Assembly: GCA_002478565.1 (NCBI GenBank)
Contig: DLPC01000011.1
Coordinates: 1 to 64,000 of the forward strand
Source: Flavobacteriales bacterium UBA7468
GTDB taxonomy: Bacteria > Bacteroidota > Bacteroidia > Flavobacteriales_D > Crocinitomicaceae
Direction: 5' to 3'
DNA length: 64,000 nucleotides
Made by a program: the position numbers and the translations under genes. This document shows positions 16,816 to 26,200 of this stretch, one piece after another (positions within the stretch are counted from its first letter, which is position 1; each line of letters starts with the position of its first letter). The notes beneath the pieces were generated by a model. The model did not search any database. It was not told the DNA's origin and worked only from the letters and a program-made list of their open reading frames with translations.

Positions 16816-17925
16816 ATGAAAATACTCATCTCCTTTATTTTTGTCCTGGTTGGCTTAACAGCAGCAGCACAACAACCCGCTTCTTCTCCTGAGCAAGACA
16901 CTACAAAATACTTAGTAGTGCGTAATAATGGCATCGAATATGTAGGGCAAATTTTATCAGACGATGGCCGAGAAATTTTATTGCAAACCAGCCAATTAGG
17001 GAAAATATACATTCCTAAATCTGAGGTAAAAAGCATCACTAAAGTTGATCTTCAGAACGATTTCAAAGCAGGTGAGTTTTTAGGGCAAGGTGTATTCACA
17101 ACGCGCTATCAATTTACAACCAACGCTTTTCCAATTCAAAAAGGAGAAAATTACGCAATGGTCAATCTTTATGGCCCCGAAGTTCATTTGTCAGTTGCTC
17201 AGAATTTCAGTGTGGGTGTCATGGCTACCTGGATCGCAAGTCCAATTGCTTTGGCATTAAAGTATACCATTCCAACACAAAATCCTAAATTGAATTTTGG
17301 TCTCGGAACACTACTTGGTTCATCAGGATATTTCAATCAAGGAAAAGGTTACGGAGGTTTGCATTGGGCAATGGCAACTTATGGCACGCGCCGCACCAAT
17401 GCCACCTTTTCTTTGGGCTATGCATACTTCAATTCAGGTTTTAATTTTACTAACGATTACACTTACTACACACCAGGCACCTACGCAGCGGTGCTGCAAC
17501 AAGGCGTTTACTCTTTCCCAATTCCAGAAACCATAAATTATCAAAACGAAATAGGGAACTTTCAGTCGCCAATCATTGGTATTTCAGGAATTACTGCTGT
17601 TGGCAAGAAAGCAAGTTTTGTTTGGGATGCCATGATCATTACAGGCAGAACCAGAAAAATTTTTGATTACCAACAGATAGACTATTTCTATGATCCAAAT
17701 ACTGGGCAGCCAAGTTCAGTTGTTTATGGCGATCCATTTGCCGAGGTAAAAGGAACTAACGTTGTTTTTATGCCAGGTATGCGCTTTCAAAAGGATCAAA
17801 ACAGAGCTTTTCAGGTTACCCTTGCTGGCATCATTGGTAAAAGAGAAGTGAAAACAAATACGGAAAGTTATACCAATAGTTATTCTTTTCCGGTTCCAAT
17901 GCTCAGTTGGTTTTATAAGTTTTAA
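16816..17925 (+). CDS. Predicted outer-membrane beta-barrel protein
   Basis: A 369-residue protein with a signal peptide (MKILISFIFVLVGLTAAAQQ). An N-terminal small beta domain (about residues 30-90) reads like a segment that detects or binds something (YLVVRNNGIEYVGQILSDDG). The rest has alternating hydrophobic strands with aromatic girdle residues and ends in MLSWFYKF, with a terminal Phe as in outer-membrane barrels. I do not recognise a specific function. The HTH regulator starts 2 bases after it, so the pair is probably one operon. The ATG at 16816 is chosen because it begins the signal peptide. Confidence 0.75.
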   Translation: MKILISFIFVLVGLTAAAQQPASSPEQDTTKYLVVRNNGIEYVGQILSDDGREILLQTSQLGKIYIPKSEVKSITKVDLQNDFKAGEFLGQGVFTTRYQFTTNAFPIQKGENYAMVNLYGPEVHLSVAQNFSVGVMATWIASPIALALKYTIPTQNPKLNFGLGTLLGSSGYFNQGKGYGGLHWAMATYGTRRTNATFSLGYAYFNSGFNFTNDYTYYTPGTYAAVLQQGVYSFPIPETINYQNEIGNFQSPIIGISGITAVGKKASFVWDAMIITGRTRKIFDYQQIDYFYDPNTGQPSSVVYGDPFAEVKGTNVVFMPGMRFQKDQNRAFQVTLAGIIGKREVKTNTESYTNSYSFPVPMLSWFYKF

Positions 17926-17927
17926 CA

Positions 17928-18941
17928 ATGGACAGCACCCAGGATCAACTCTTTCAATTAATCAAGTCGAAGTTGGCTCCAGGTGATGCCTTGGGTTTCG
18001 TACTGAGTGAAACATTGCACATCAGTATGGATGCTGCCTATCGTCGCATGCGCAACGAAACCGCCCTGACCATCGATGAAATCAAAAGACTTTGTAAAAC
18101 TTTTGATATTTCTTTTGACGCGCTTATCCAACAGCAGAAAAGCAATGTCATTTTTAGATACACTCCGTTGAATGCCTATGATTTTTCATTAGAGTCTTAT
18201 TTGGAGGGGATCTTAGATGCGTTTGAACGACTCAAACACCTCGAGGATCCAAAAATTATGCTGACTATCAACAACACCCATTTTTTTCAGTTGTTGAATT
18301 TCCCTCAGTTAGTCCGCTTTAAGTTGTTTTTTTGGGCCAAAACACATTTGCAAATTCCAGACTACAAAGATGTTTTATTCAGACATGAAAAAACTACTGA
18401 GCGCGCTTTTGAATTAGGCAAATCAATTCTTCAAGCCTACAACACCATTCATTCGGTTGAGATTTTTGACCCCGAACTCATGCGTGGCTACTTGCGTCAG
18501 ATTCTATACTATTACAAATCCAATCAATTCGAAGACCCTCAATACGCATTGTTTCTCTGTGACCGCCTATTGATGTTTTCGGCACACTTGCGAGAGCAAG
18601 CAGACAACGGTAAAAAATTCATCTACGGCACTCAAATTCCAGCATCTGGCAATCGTTTTGAAATGTATTTCAATGAAACGATCAATGCTGACTCTGCTTT
18701 TTATTATGAAAGCAAAGACAAGCAAGGTTTGTTTCTGAGTCATAACATCATGAATTATTTGCAGACCAACGACCCCCAATATGTGCAAGATGCCAAGCAA
18801 GTCATTGACAAACAATTGGCCAATTCAAGCCTCATTTCTGAAGTAAATGAAAAGGAACGCCGCAACTACTTTGCAGAATTTGAAAGAACCATCGGTTTGT
18901 TTCGAAAAAAGATAGAAGCGGACCTCGAATTTCATTCTTAG
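17928..18941 (+). CDS. HTH transcriptional regulator, Bacteroidota BetR-like
   Basis: A 337-residue protein. The N-terminal 65 residues form a helix-turn-helix of the type in Bacteroidota BetR-like regulators (LHISMDAAYRRMRNETALTIDEIKRLCKTFDIS). The remaining 270 residues are helical, with no recognised ligand-binding fold. No signal peptide or membrane segment is seen, so it acts in the cytoplasm. Being 2 bases after the beta-barrel gene suggests that the regulator controls or is linked to that membrane protein. An imperfect hairpin follows the stop. Confidence 0.7.
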   Translation: MDSTQDQLFQLIKSKLAPGDALGFVLSETLHISMDAAYRRMRNETALTIDEIKRLCKTFDISFDALIQQQKSNVIFRYTPLNAYDFSLESYLEGILDAFERLKHLEDPKIMLTINNTHFFQLLNFPQLVRFKLFFWAKTHLQIPDYKDVLFRHEKTTERAFELGKSILQAYNTIHSVEIFDPELMRGYLRQILYYYKSNQFEDPQYALFLCDRLLMFSAHLREQADNGKKFIYGTQIPASGNRFEMYFNETINADSAFYYESKDKQGLFLSHNIMNYLQTNDPQYVQDAKQVIDKQLANSSLISEVNEKERRNYFAEFERTIGLFRKKIEADLEFHS

Positions 18942-19035
18942 TTGCGAAAAATGCAACTCATAAATATTTAGACCCGTTATTCAGTTTTCTGAACCGTACA
19001 TTTTGACCTTCCTTTGTCGAACCAAAATGTATATT

Positions 19036-20244
19036 ATGAAAACGAAAAAATTACATTCAGCTTTATTATTTGTAGCCATCTTATTTGGAATTAATACCAG
19101 TTTTTTGGCTCAAAACAATGCAACTATCGCAGTTGCAAACCCCAACGTCAATACTTTAACGGTCAGGCCTGAAGCTGCTGCAAAGATGATGCGTCTAGAG
19201 CTCATTAAAATCAATAAATACAAAGTTTATGATGAGTTTGACATGAATGAGGTGATCAAAGCTAACGAAGAGTACAAAACAGGTTGTTATGGCCAAAGTT
19301 GCTTGACAAAGCTTGGAAATGAACTCAAAGTCGATTACGTGATGTCAGGAAGTCTTGACGGCCTAGGTAATAAAATTGTCGTGACCATTAAAATCATCGA
19401 TGTCAAGAATCAAGCACTTTACAAATCTTCCGTGAGAGAGTTTGATAACCAAGAAACAGAAATTCAACGCATGATTGAAATCGTATTAGCAGACATGCAC
19501 GGAATTACTGTTGACAAAGTCATTACAGATCGCTTGGCATTTAAAAATGAAGTAATCACTTCTAACAACATTGGAAAAATCAATAATTCAGGGCCTCGTA
19601 TTGGTTTTGCATACTTAACTGGTAGCGTGAATGAATTTGCCACGCGTGAAATGAAATATGGAGGTTTAGGTATTCAGCCTTTTACATCCATGATTGGTTA
19701 CCAAATTGAAGGGCAATATGTGGGCACGGAGAATTTTTCTGCACTTGTAGAAGGAATCATCAATGTATCTGGCCTTGAGCAAGGGCAGTTTGTTCCGTCT
19801 ATTTCTTTGTTAAACGGTTTCCGTTTTGGTAAGGCCAATTGGGAGTTTGCTTTTGGTCCTCGTTTCGGGATCTCTTCAACCTCCCAAGGCTTTTTCGATA
19901 CAGAAAATGAATATTCTTCTGATGGCCGTTATTTTTCAGAATCGGATTGGAATGCATATGTTATAGAAAATAATAACGATCCTAGCAACCCAGTTTTAGA
20001 TCCAAACAACCCTGGTTTTGATTACGGATTTGAAAAGAATTTCGATCGCAGAGGAGAGAAATCATTAGCAACAACATTCCTCATTGCTTTTGGTCGTACT
20101 TTCCAAGCTGGTGCCTTAAACATTCCTGTGAACTTATTTTACAGTTCTCAAAGGGGCGGTGGATACATAGGTATCAACATGGGCTTCAATGTTCAAAAAA
20201 GCAAGCAACCAATCAATAAAAACAATCCACAGCGTTATTATTAA
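19036..20244 (+). CDS. LpoB/CsgG-like N-terminal domain with outer-membrane barrel
   Basis: About 403 residues with a signal peptide (MKTKKLHSALLFVAILFGIN). Residues of about 30-165 look like the LpoB/CsgG-like alpha/beta fold: a conserved Cys pair in CYGQSC, then NELKVDYVMSGSL and VTIKIIDV. The second half has the alternating strand pattern of an outer-membrane barrel (FLIAFGRTF and GGGYIGINMGFNV). I do not know a named family with this arrangement. ATG 19036 is taken as it begins the signal peptide; ATG 19027 is an alternative. A strong hairpin terminator follows. Confidence 0.6.
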   Translation: MKTKKLHSALLFVAILFGINTSFLAQNNATIAVANPNVNTLTVRPEAAAKMMRLELIKINKYKVYDEFDMNEVIKANEEYKTGCYGQSCLTKLGNELKVDYVMSGSLDGLGNKIVVTIKIIDVKNQALYKSSVREFDNQETEIQRMIEIVLADMHGITVDKVITDRLAFKNEVITSNNIGKINNSGPRIGFAYLTGSVNEFATREMKYGGLGIQPFTSMIGYQIEGQYVGTENFSALVEGIINVSGLEQGQFVPSISLLNGFRFGKANWEFAFGPRFGISSTSQGFFDTENEYSSDGRYFSESDWNAYVIENNNDPSNPVLDPNNPGFDYGFEKNFDRRGEKSLATTFLIAFGRTFQAGALNIPVNLFYSSQRGGGYIGINMGFNVQKSKQPINKNNPQRYY

Positions 20245-20269
20245 ACCCTAAATATCAAACTAAGAACAA

Positions 20270-20350
20270 ATGAAAAAGCAGTATTTATTTCATTTGTGCT
20301 TGACACTAGCGCTCTGCTTCTTCGGAAGTCAGAGCGCTTTTGATTTCTAA
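20270..20350 (+). other. 26-codon signal-peptide-like ORF, possible remnant
   Basis: ATG at 20270 opens MKKQYLFHLCLTLALCFFGSQSAF then DF and a stop, 25 bases after the preceding gene. It looks like a signal peptide with no mature protein. A terminator hairpin lies within it (20308-20338). It may be the leftover 5' end of the downstream cyclase gene (see findings), a leader peptide, or chance. Not called as a gene. Confidence 0.35.
20308..20342 (+). terminator. UUCG-tetraloop terminator hairpin
   Basis: AGCGCTCTGCTTC and GAAGTCAGAGCGCT pair in a 13-bp stem with one bulge around a C(TTCG)G tetraloop, followed by TTTTGATTTC. This is a strong stem with a modest U-tract. It would end transcripts from the gene at 19036. 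Confidence 0.75.
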
Positions 20351-20400
20351 TTCATGTTCGTTTCAAAGACTCTCCGTAATTTAGTCTCAAATTTGACCAA

Positions 20401-21981
20401 ATGTTGATGGGCTCCTTGTTGTCGCTTTTTATCTTTAAATCTTGGTGGTTATCAGGGCTTTTTGTCTTTATAGTACTGATCTTGGTCTTGGTTTTCATTC
20501 GCAGACGCATCGAGTCTAACCGAAGAAATCAAGTGAGGCTGGAAGTGAAAATTGCCGAAAGAACCAAGGAAATACGCTTACAAAAAACCAAAATCGAAGA
20601 ACAAAAAAGGCTGCTTGAGGAAGAGAAAAACAAAGTTGTAGAGCAACAAGCGTTGCTTCAAAAAGAAAAGGACCGCACTGAACAATGGTTGTTAAACACC
20701 TTGCCTTCTCAGGTTGTAATTGAACTCAAACGAAACGGTAAGGTCAAGGCCCAAGCATTCAAGCAAGTTTCTATTATGTTTACTGATGTTGTAGGCTTTA
20801 CGCGTATTTCAGAGTCTATGGCCCCGAGCAGAATTGTCTCAAAGCTAGATATCCTTTTTCAGAAATTTGATGAAATCATTCAAGCAAATAATCTAGAAAA
20901 AATCAAGACGATCGGAGATGCCTACATGTGCGCAGGTGGAGTTCCGGTAGAAAATTCAACCAACCCAATTGATGCCTGTTGCGCCGCCCTTCAGATTCAA
21001 GCTTTCATGGAAAAGTTGAAGTACGAAGCCATTGCAGACCACGAAGATTACTGGGAAATTCGGTTGGGTATCAATACCGGACCAGTCATTGCCGGTATCA
21101 TCGGAAACATTCGCTTGGCATATGATGTTTGGGGGTCTTCTGTGAATTTAGCACAACGAATGGAAATGCTCGGAGAGCCCGGAAAAGTCACCATCACGGG
21201 AAATACTTTTCAGCAAATAGAACCTTATTTTGAATGTGATTATAAAGGAAAGGCACTCACGAAGTCTCGAACGAAAGTCGATATGTACGTGGTGCAGCGC
21301 ATCAAGCCTGAACTTTCAGTCAATGGTGAAGGGCTGATTCCAAATTCTCGATTCGAAGAAATCAAGAAACTCCACCATTACAGCTCTATCAAGTACTACA
21401 AAGCAGAGCACCACGTCATGAATATTTTGGAAAAAAATCTACCAGAGGGGCTTCATTACCATTCGATCAAGCACACCAAAGATGTTGTCAAAGCGGTGGA
21501 GCGTATTGCTTTACTTGAAGGTGTTACCGATGAAGGGCTTTTTCTATTGAAAACCGCCGCTATATTCCATGACGCAGGTTTTATTGAGAAGTATGACCAC
21601 AACGAAAGTATTGGCGCAAGAATGGCGCAAGAAATTTTACCAAAATATGGTTATACGGATCAGCACGTCAAAACAATTGTAGAACTGATTCATGCGACTG
21701 AAATCCCACATAAACCAATCAATAAGCTTCAAGAGATCATTTGTGATGCCGACCTCGACTACTTAGGTCGTGATGACTTTGAAGTGATTGCAGATAACCT
21801 CAGAAGGGAGTTGACAGAAATGGGCAAGGTCCAATCCAGAAAAGAATGGGATCAGATTCAAGTGAAGTTCTTGAATCAGCACCAATATTTTACCCAAACC
21901 GCTATTCAATCCAGACAAAAGAAAAAAGCTGAAAACTTACAAGTTGTGGTTGACCGCTTAGCAGCTGATGCATACCAGTAG
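20401..21981 (+). CDS. Class III adenylate cyclase fused to an HD hydrolase domain
   Basis: 526 residues: a membrane helix (about 12-33), coiled coil (about 40-95), class III cyclase domain (about 115-300) and HD-type domain (about 340-500). Cyclase residues D129 (FTDVVGF), K169 and D173 (KIKTIGDAYM), D242, N249 and R253 (DVWGSSVNLAQR) all fit active adenylate cyclases; K and D at the base-specifying positions favour ATP. The HD part shows H354, H358, H390-D391, H431, H437 and D451. WW with a helix and AERTKEI resemble the C-terminal part of Reg_prop/Y_Y_Y sensor proteins, but no sensor precedes it. Substrate of the HD part is unknown. Confidence 0.88.
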   Translation: MLMGSLLSLFIFKSWWLSGLFVFIVLILVLVFIRRRIESNRRNQVRLEVKIAERTKEIRLQKTKIEEQKRLLEEEKNKVVEQQALLQKEKDRTEQWLLNTLPSQVVIELKRNGKVKAQAFKQVSIMFTDVVGFTRISESMAPSRIVSKLDILFQKFDEIIQANNLEKIKTIGDAYMCAGGVPVENSTNPIDACCAALQIQAFMEKLKYEAIADHEDYWEIRLGINTGPVIAGIIGNIRLAYDVWGSSVNLAQRMEMLGEPGKVTITGNTFQQIEPYFECDYKGKALTKSRTKVDMYVVQRIKPELSVNGEGLIPNSRFEEIKKLHHYSSIKYYKAEHHVMNILEKNLPEGLHYHSIKHTKDVVKAVERIALLEGVTDEGLFLLKTAAIFHDAGFIEKYDHNESIGARMAQEILPKYGYTDQHVKTIVELIHATEIPHKPINKLQEIICDADLDYLGRDDFEVIADNLRRELTEMGKVQSRKEWDQIQVKFLNQHQYFTQTAIQSRQKKKAENLQVVVDRLAADAYQ

Positions 21982-21999
21982 GAAAGTCTCAACTAAAAT

Positions 22000-22710
22000 T
22001 TACAGAAAACGGCCGTTGCGCGGCGCCTTTTTTGACTTTTTTTCCTTTGAAGAAATCGTGTAATTATACCCCAGATTCATAATAGCTCTGTTCAGTGAGC
22101 CCGGGCTGTTGAAACGTTGGTCATACAAATAAGCAATCTCAAGCTCGCCCGCAGCTTTCAAATCAATTGCCAAGCCAATATTCCAGCGGATGCGATTCAG
22201 GTGATACCCAGTTTGACCATCCATTGGGCTTGTGAAAAATTCCATACCCGCGTTTGGGCTCAGGTTAGAATTACTCAGGTTATAAGCAATACTTGGTTTG
22301 AAACGAAAGGCGTTCCCAAACTCAGAACCAATATCTGTTGAAGAACGCTCGGCAGAAAATTGATAGCGTACTCTAAAGCCTAATTCCAGTCTTTTGATTT
22401 CATGAGAAAGTTGGAGATTTACATTGAGGCGATGCTGCATTCCATAGTTTCCAAAATCATCTTTTGACCCGATTAAACGGTAGTCTAAAGAGGGGCGCAG
22501 AAATTTATTGACTTTGTATTTGTAGGAAATCTGAGGGAAGTAGGTTTGTAAGCCACTGACATCAAAACGTGAGGTAAAGTCAAAACCTACGCTTTGTTTT
22601 TTGTCAATTTTATAGGCCAAGCCGAGCTCATTCCAAGATTGGAATACCGTTGAATTTTGTGCGCTGAGTAAACTCGGGATAAGCGCAATAATGAATAAAA
22701 TGCGTTTCAT
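22000..22710 (-). CDS. DUF2490-like outer-membrane protein
   Basis: A 236-residue protein with a signal peptide (MKRILFIIALIPSLLSAQ) and amphipathic strands rich in aromatic residues and Arg (FRVRYQFSAERSS). Its start (FQSWNELGLAYKIDKKQSVGF) resembles DUF2490 family proteins, which are predicted outer-membrane barrels of unknown function. The C-terminal tail is basic (KKSKKAPRNGRFL). It overlaps the upstream lipoprotein gene by one base (TAATG) and ends 18 bases from the convergent cyclase gene. Confidence 0.75.
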   Translation of the reverse strand: MKRILFIIALIPSLLSAQNSTVFQSWNELGLAYKIDKKQSVGFDFTSRFDVSGLQTYFPQISYKYKVNKFLRPSLDYRLIGSKDDFGNYGMQHRLNVNLQLSHEIKRLELGFRVRYQFSAERSSTDIGSEFGNAFRFKPSIAYNLSNSNLSPNAGMEFFTSPMDGQTGYHLNRIRWNIGLAIDLKAAGELEIAYLYDQRFNSPGSLNRAIMNLGYNYTISSKEKKSKKAPRNGRFL

Positions 22711-23141
22711 TAGCGCGTTACAATAATTTCACCGAGATCTTTCACTTCGTTTTTACCGATTTGCACAGTAAATTTTACAGGTACTTTGGTGTAATAGTCA
22801 TCGTCGTTATTGCCTACATTATTACCTGTGTTAAAGACCTCATTGTAAGCAAAAACGGTGTAGGTTCCTGGAAATAAATTTTTAAAACTGAAGCTGCCAT
22901 CGTAATTGCACTCAATTTTGTCATCGAAAATACTGTCTTGGGTTCCGTAAACAATGTAAACATCTTCTGTGGCACCAGGGTAACTTACGGTTTGTGTCAA
23001 TAACCCATTTACATAAAGTTTTTCATTGACAGTAATTTTTCCAACTATTTGACTGCGACCTCCTTCGCCTTCATATTTCTTACAAGAACTCAGTGAAAAT
23101 AGGGAGCTAACAACGAGGGTCAAAAAGGCAAATTTTTTCAT
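22710..23141 (-). CDS. Small lipoprotein
   Basis: A 143-residue predicted lipoprotein: a signal peptide with lipobox LFSLSSC, followed by a beta-sandwich-like domain (DGSFSFKNLFPGTYTVFAYNEV), the pattern of carboxypeptidase-regulatory-like or Greek-key surface proteins. No enzymatic motif is seen. It is the first gene of a two-gene operon with the DUF2490-like protein (TAATG overlap). The two probably act together at the outer membrane. Confidence 0.8.
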   Translation of the reverse strand: MKKFAFLTLVVSSLFSLSSCKKYEGEGGRSQIVGKITVNEKLYVNGLLTQTVSYPGATEDVYIVYGTQDSIFDDKIECNYDGSFSFKNLFPGTYTVFAYNEVFNTGNNVGNNDDDYYTKVPVKFTVQIGKNEVKDLGEIIVTR

Positions 23142-23205
23142 GAAATTATTTTTTAGGGCAATGTTAAGAAAAAAACAACTTTTGACACATTCTTACGTCT
23201 GCTTG

Positions 23206-23237
23206 TTTGGATAAAAATTGATATTTCAGTAATATTG
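23206..23237 (+). promoter_or_regulatory. Promoter of the CotH-type gene
   Basis: TTTG at 23206-23209, 20 bases, then TAATATTG at 23230-23237: one mismatch to the -7 consensus TAnnTTTG. The ATG at 23258 follows 20 bases later. Confidence 0.5.
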
Positions 23238-23257
23238 GTCACGCTAAACCTGCCTTG

Positions 23258-26200
23258 ATGAAACTAATGCTCCGCTCCTTTATTTTCTTATTGCCCTTTT
23301 TTGGCTTTGGCCAAGTTGTAGTCAACGAATATTCATGTTCAAACATGACAGGAATCGTTGATGCATATGGTGAACGCGAAGATTGGATTGAACTCTATAA
23401 CACCACCGGAGCATCTGTTGATTTGACAGGTTGGTTTTTATCTGATAAGCCAAGCAATCTTACGAAGTGGCAAATTCCGAGTGGTTCAATTGCAGCCAAT
23501 GGCTTTAAAATGGTTTTTTGCTCGAAAAGAAACACCGTTAATGGCGCACAATATCACCCTAACTTCAATTTATCTCAAACCGAAGGAGATTGGATCATCC
23601 TTTCAAATCCTTCAGCCGTTGTTGTAGATTCCTTCAAAATTGTTCATCTGACCAAAGCCAATCATTCAGTTGGTCGTTCTACAAATGGCGCCAATGACTT
23701 TAAATTATTTACCGCACCTACACCAAACGCCAACAATGCCGGTGCTGTTGATTTTTATCCGCCAAAACCAGTTTTCAGTTTAGCCCCAGGATTTTATGCG
23801 GGTGCACAAACCGTAAGCATCACTTGTGCTGACCCTACAGCCACCATTCGCTACACTTTGGATGGTTCTGACCCTACAGCTACCTCAACAGCCTATTCAG
23901 GCCCAATCAACATTCCAAGTACGAAAGTTTTACGTGCTGTAGCTTTTGGCACCACACTCAGTTCTTTTACCGAGACCAATACCTACTTTATTAATGTCAA
24001 TCATACTGTCCCTGTAGTCTCTGTTTGTTCGCAAGGGGTGTATAGTTTAGTGGCAAATGGTAGCCAAAACCCACCAAATAGAGTAGGTGCTTTTGAACTC
24101 TTCGAACAAGACGGTTCTTTTATTGACGAATCAGAAGGTGATTTCAATAAGCACGGCAATGATTCATGGTCTTATCCTCAGCGTGGATTTGACTTCATAT
24201 GCCGAGATCAATATGGCCACAATGGCGACCTCGAACATGAAATTTTCCCAGAAAAATCCCGCGATGCATTTCAACGTGTCATCCTAAAACCAGGAGCGAG
24301 TGACAATTATCCTTTTGAACAAGGGGCGCATATTCGCGATGCGTTCATCCATACCTTATCCATTCGTGCCGACATGAAGCTCGATGAGCGCACCTGGAGG
24401 CCAGCTGTGGTTTATCTCAATGGTAATTATTGGGGAGTCTACGAGATCCGAGAAAAAGCCGATGACCATGATTATGCAGACTATTACTACGGTCAGGATA
24501 AATTCAATATGCATTATCTCAAAACTTGGGGTGGAACTTGGCAAGAATATGGTTCTCCTAATGCTTTGCCCGCTTGGAATAACCTTAAAAACTACATCCT
24601 TACCAACAATATGGGAAATCCTGCCAATTTTAATTACGTGGATTCCTTGTTTAGTTGGAAATCTCTTGCTGATTACTTTATGATCAATTCCTATACGGTC
24701 AATCAAGATTGGTTGAACTGGAATACGGCTTGGTGGCGAGGACTCGATACAACGGGTAATCACAAAAAATGGGGTTATGCGTTGTGGGATATGGATGCGA
24801 CATTTGGTCACTACATTAACTATACCGGCATTCCTGATCCAAGCGCAAATGCGGATCCATGTAATGCAGAAAACCTTCCAAATCCTGGTGGGCAGGGCCA
24901 TACCGATATACTAGAAAAATTGATCAATGAAAATCCTGTTGTAGAACAGTATTACATTACGCGTTATATCGATCTGATCAACACCTCGTTTAGTTGTGCA
25001 AGTATGTTAGCACTTCTTGACAGTATGGTCAACGAACTTGATCCAGAAATGACAGCACATTGTGCCAAATGGGGAGGAAGCTATTCAGGCTGGCAATCTC
25101 GTGTGACCCAACTTCGCAATTTTATCAATCAACGCTGTTTGGCATTGGAACAGGGCCTCATCGATTGCTATCAACTTACTGGGCCTTTTCCAGTTACATT
25201 TGACGTAAGCCCAGCAGGTGCGGGCACCATTCAAGTGAATTCAGTGAATCCACCCAACTATGCTTGGGTTACCGAATATTTTGGAGGCATTCAAACTTTG
25301 TTGGCCCCAACGCCAGCACCGGGCTTTGTGTTCAGTCATTGGACAGTCACACCGGGCCCGTTAGCCTTGCCTGCAACAACTGCAAATAATGCCATAACTA
25401 TAAATGGCCCAGAAACAATCGTGGCTGTATTTATTCCGGATGTTCCGGATGTTGATGGCGATGGTTGCTTGAATGTTGATGAAAATTTAGTGGGTACAGA
25501 CCCAAGCAATCCAGACACCGATGGCGATGGTGAGAACGACTGCGCTGAAATTGGTAACGTTAGCGCACCAACAGACACCGACGGTGATGGTATCATCGAT
25601 GCACTCGAATCTTCAATAATCGATACGGATGGTGATGGCGTCATGGACGAGCTCGATCCAAACAATACAGACCCATGTATCCCGAATCCAAATGCCGGAC
25701 CATGCGACCAAGACGGTGATGGTTTAACCAATAGTCAAGAAACAACCTCCGGAACGAATCCTACCAACCCCGATACAGATGGTGATGGCCAGAATGACGG
25801 CCAAGAAGTGACCAACGGCTCGGATCCGCTCAATCCATGTGATCCGGATGACACCTTACCGGGTTGTCAAATTGACACCGATTTTGATGGGCTTACCGAT
25901 GCACAAGAAGGTGTTTTAGGAACCAATCCAACCAATCCTGATACCGATGGCGATGGCATCAACGATGGCACTGAAGTGACTAACGGCAGTAACCCACTTG
26001 ATCCATGCGATCCAGATGGAAGTAGCCCGGAATGTGCAATTGGCATCTATTTCCCAACAGCCTTTTCTCCTAATGGTGTTGGAAACAACCTCAACGAAGT
26101 GTATCAAATCATAGCAGGAAAAGACATCGAAAGTTTAACTTTTAAAGTTTTTGATCGCTGGGGCAATCTTATTTTTGAATCGGGTAACAAGCAATTCAAG

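Noticed and set aside
18940..18958. AGTTGC/GCAACT hairpin after the HTH gene as terminator
   Set aside because: The stem is only 6 bp and no T-tract follows.
24356..24901. 181-residue minus-strand frame within the CotH region
   Set aside because: Opposite a well-supported protein domain and without any recognisable motif.
25336..25731. Ser/Pro-rich minus-strand frame opposite the TSP3 repeats
   Set aside because: A shadow of the repeated GATGG units in the CotH-type gene.
25440..26037. Repeat units as a possible CRISPR or intergenic array
   Set aside because: The units are in frame, imperfect and encode TSP3 motifs; there are no uniform spacers.
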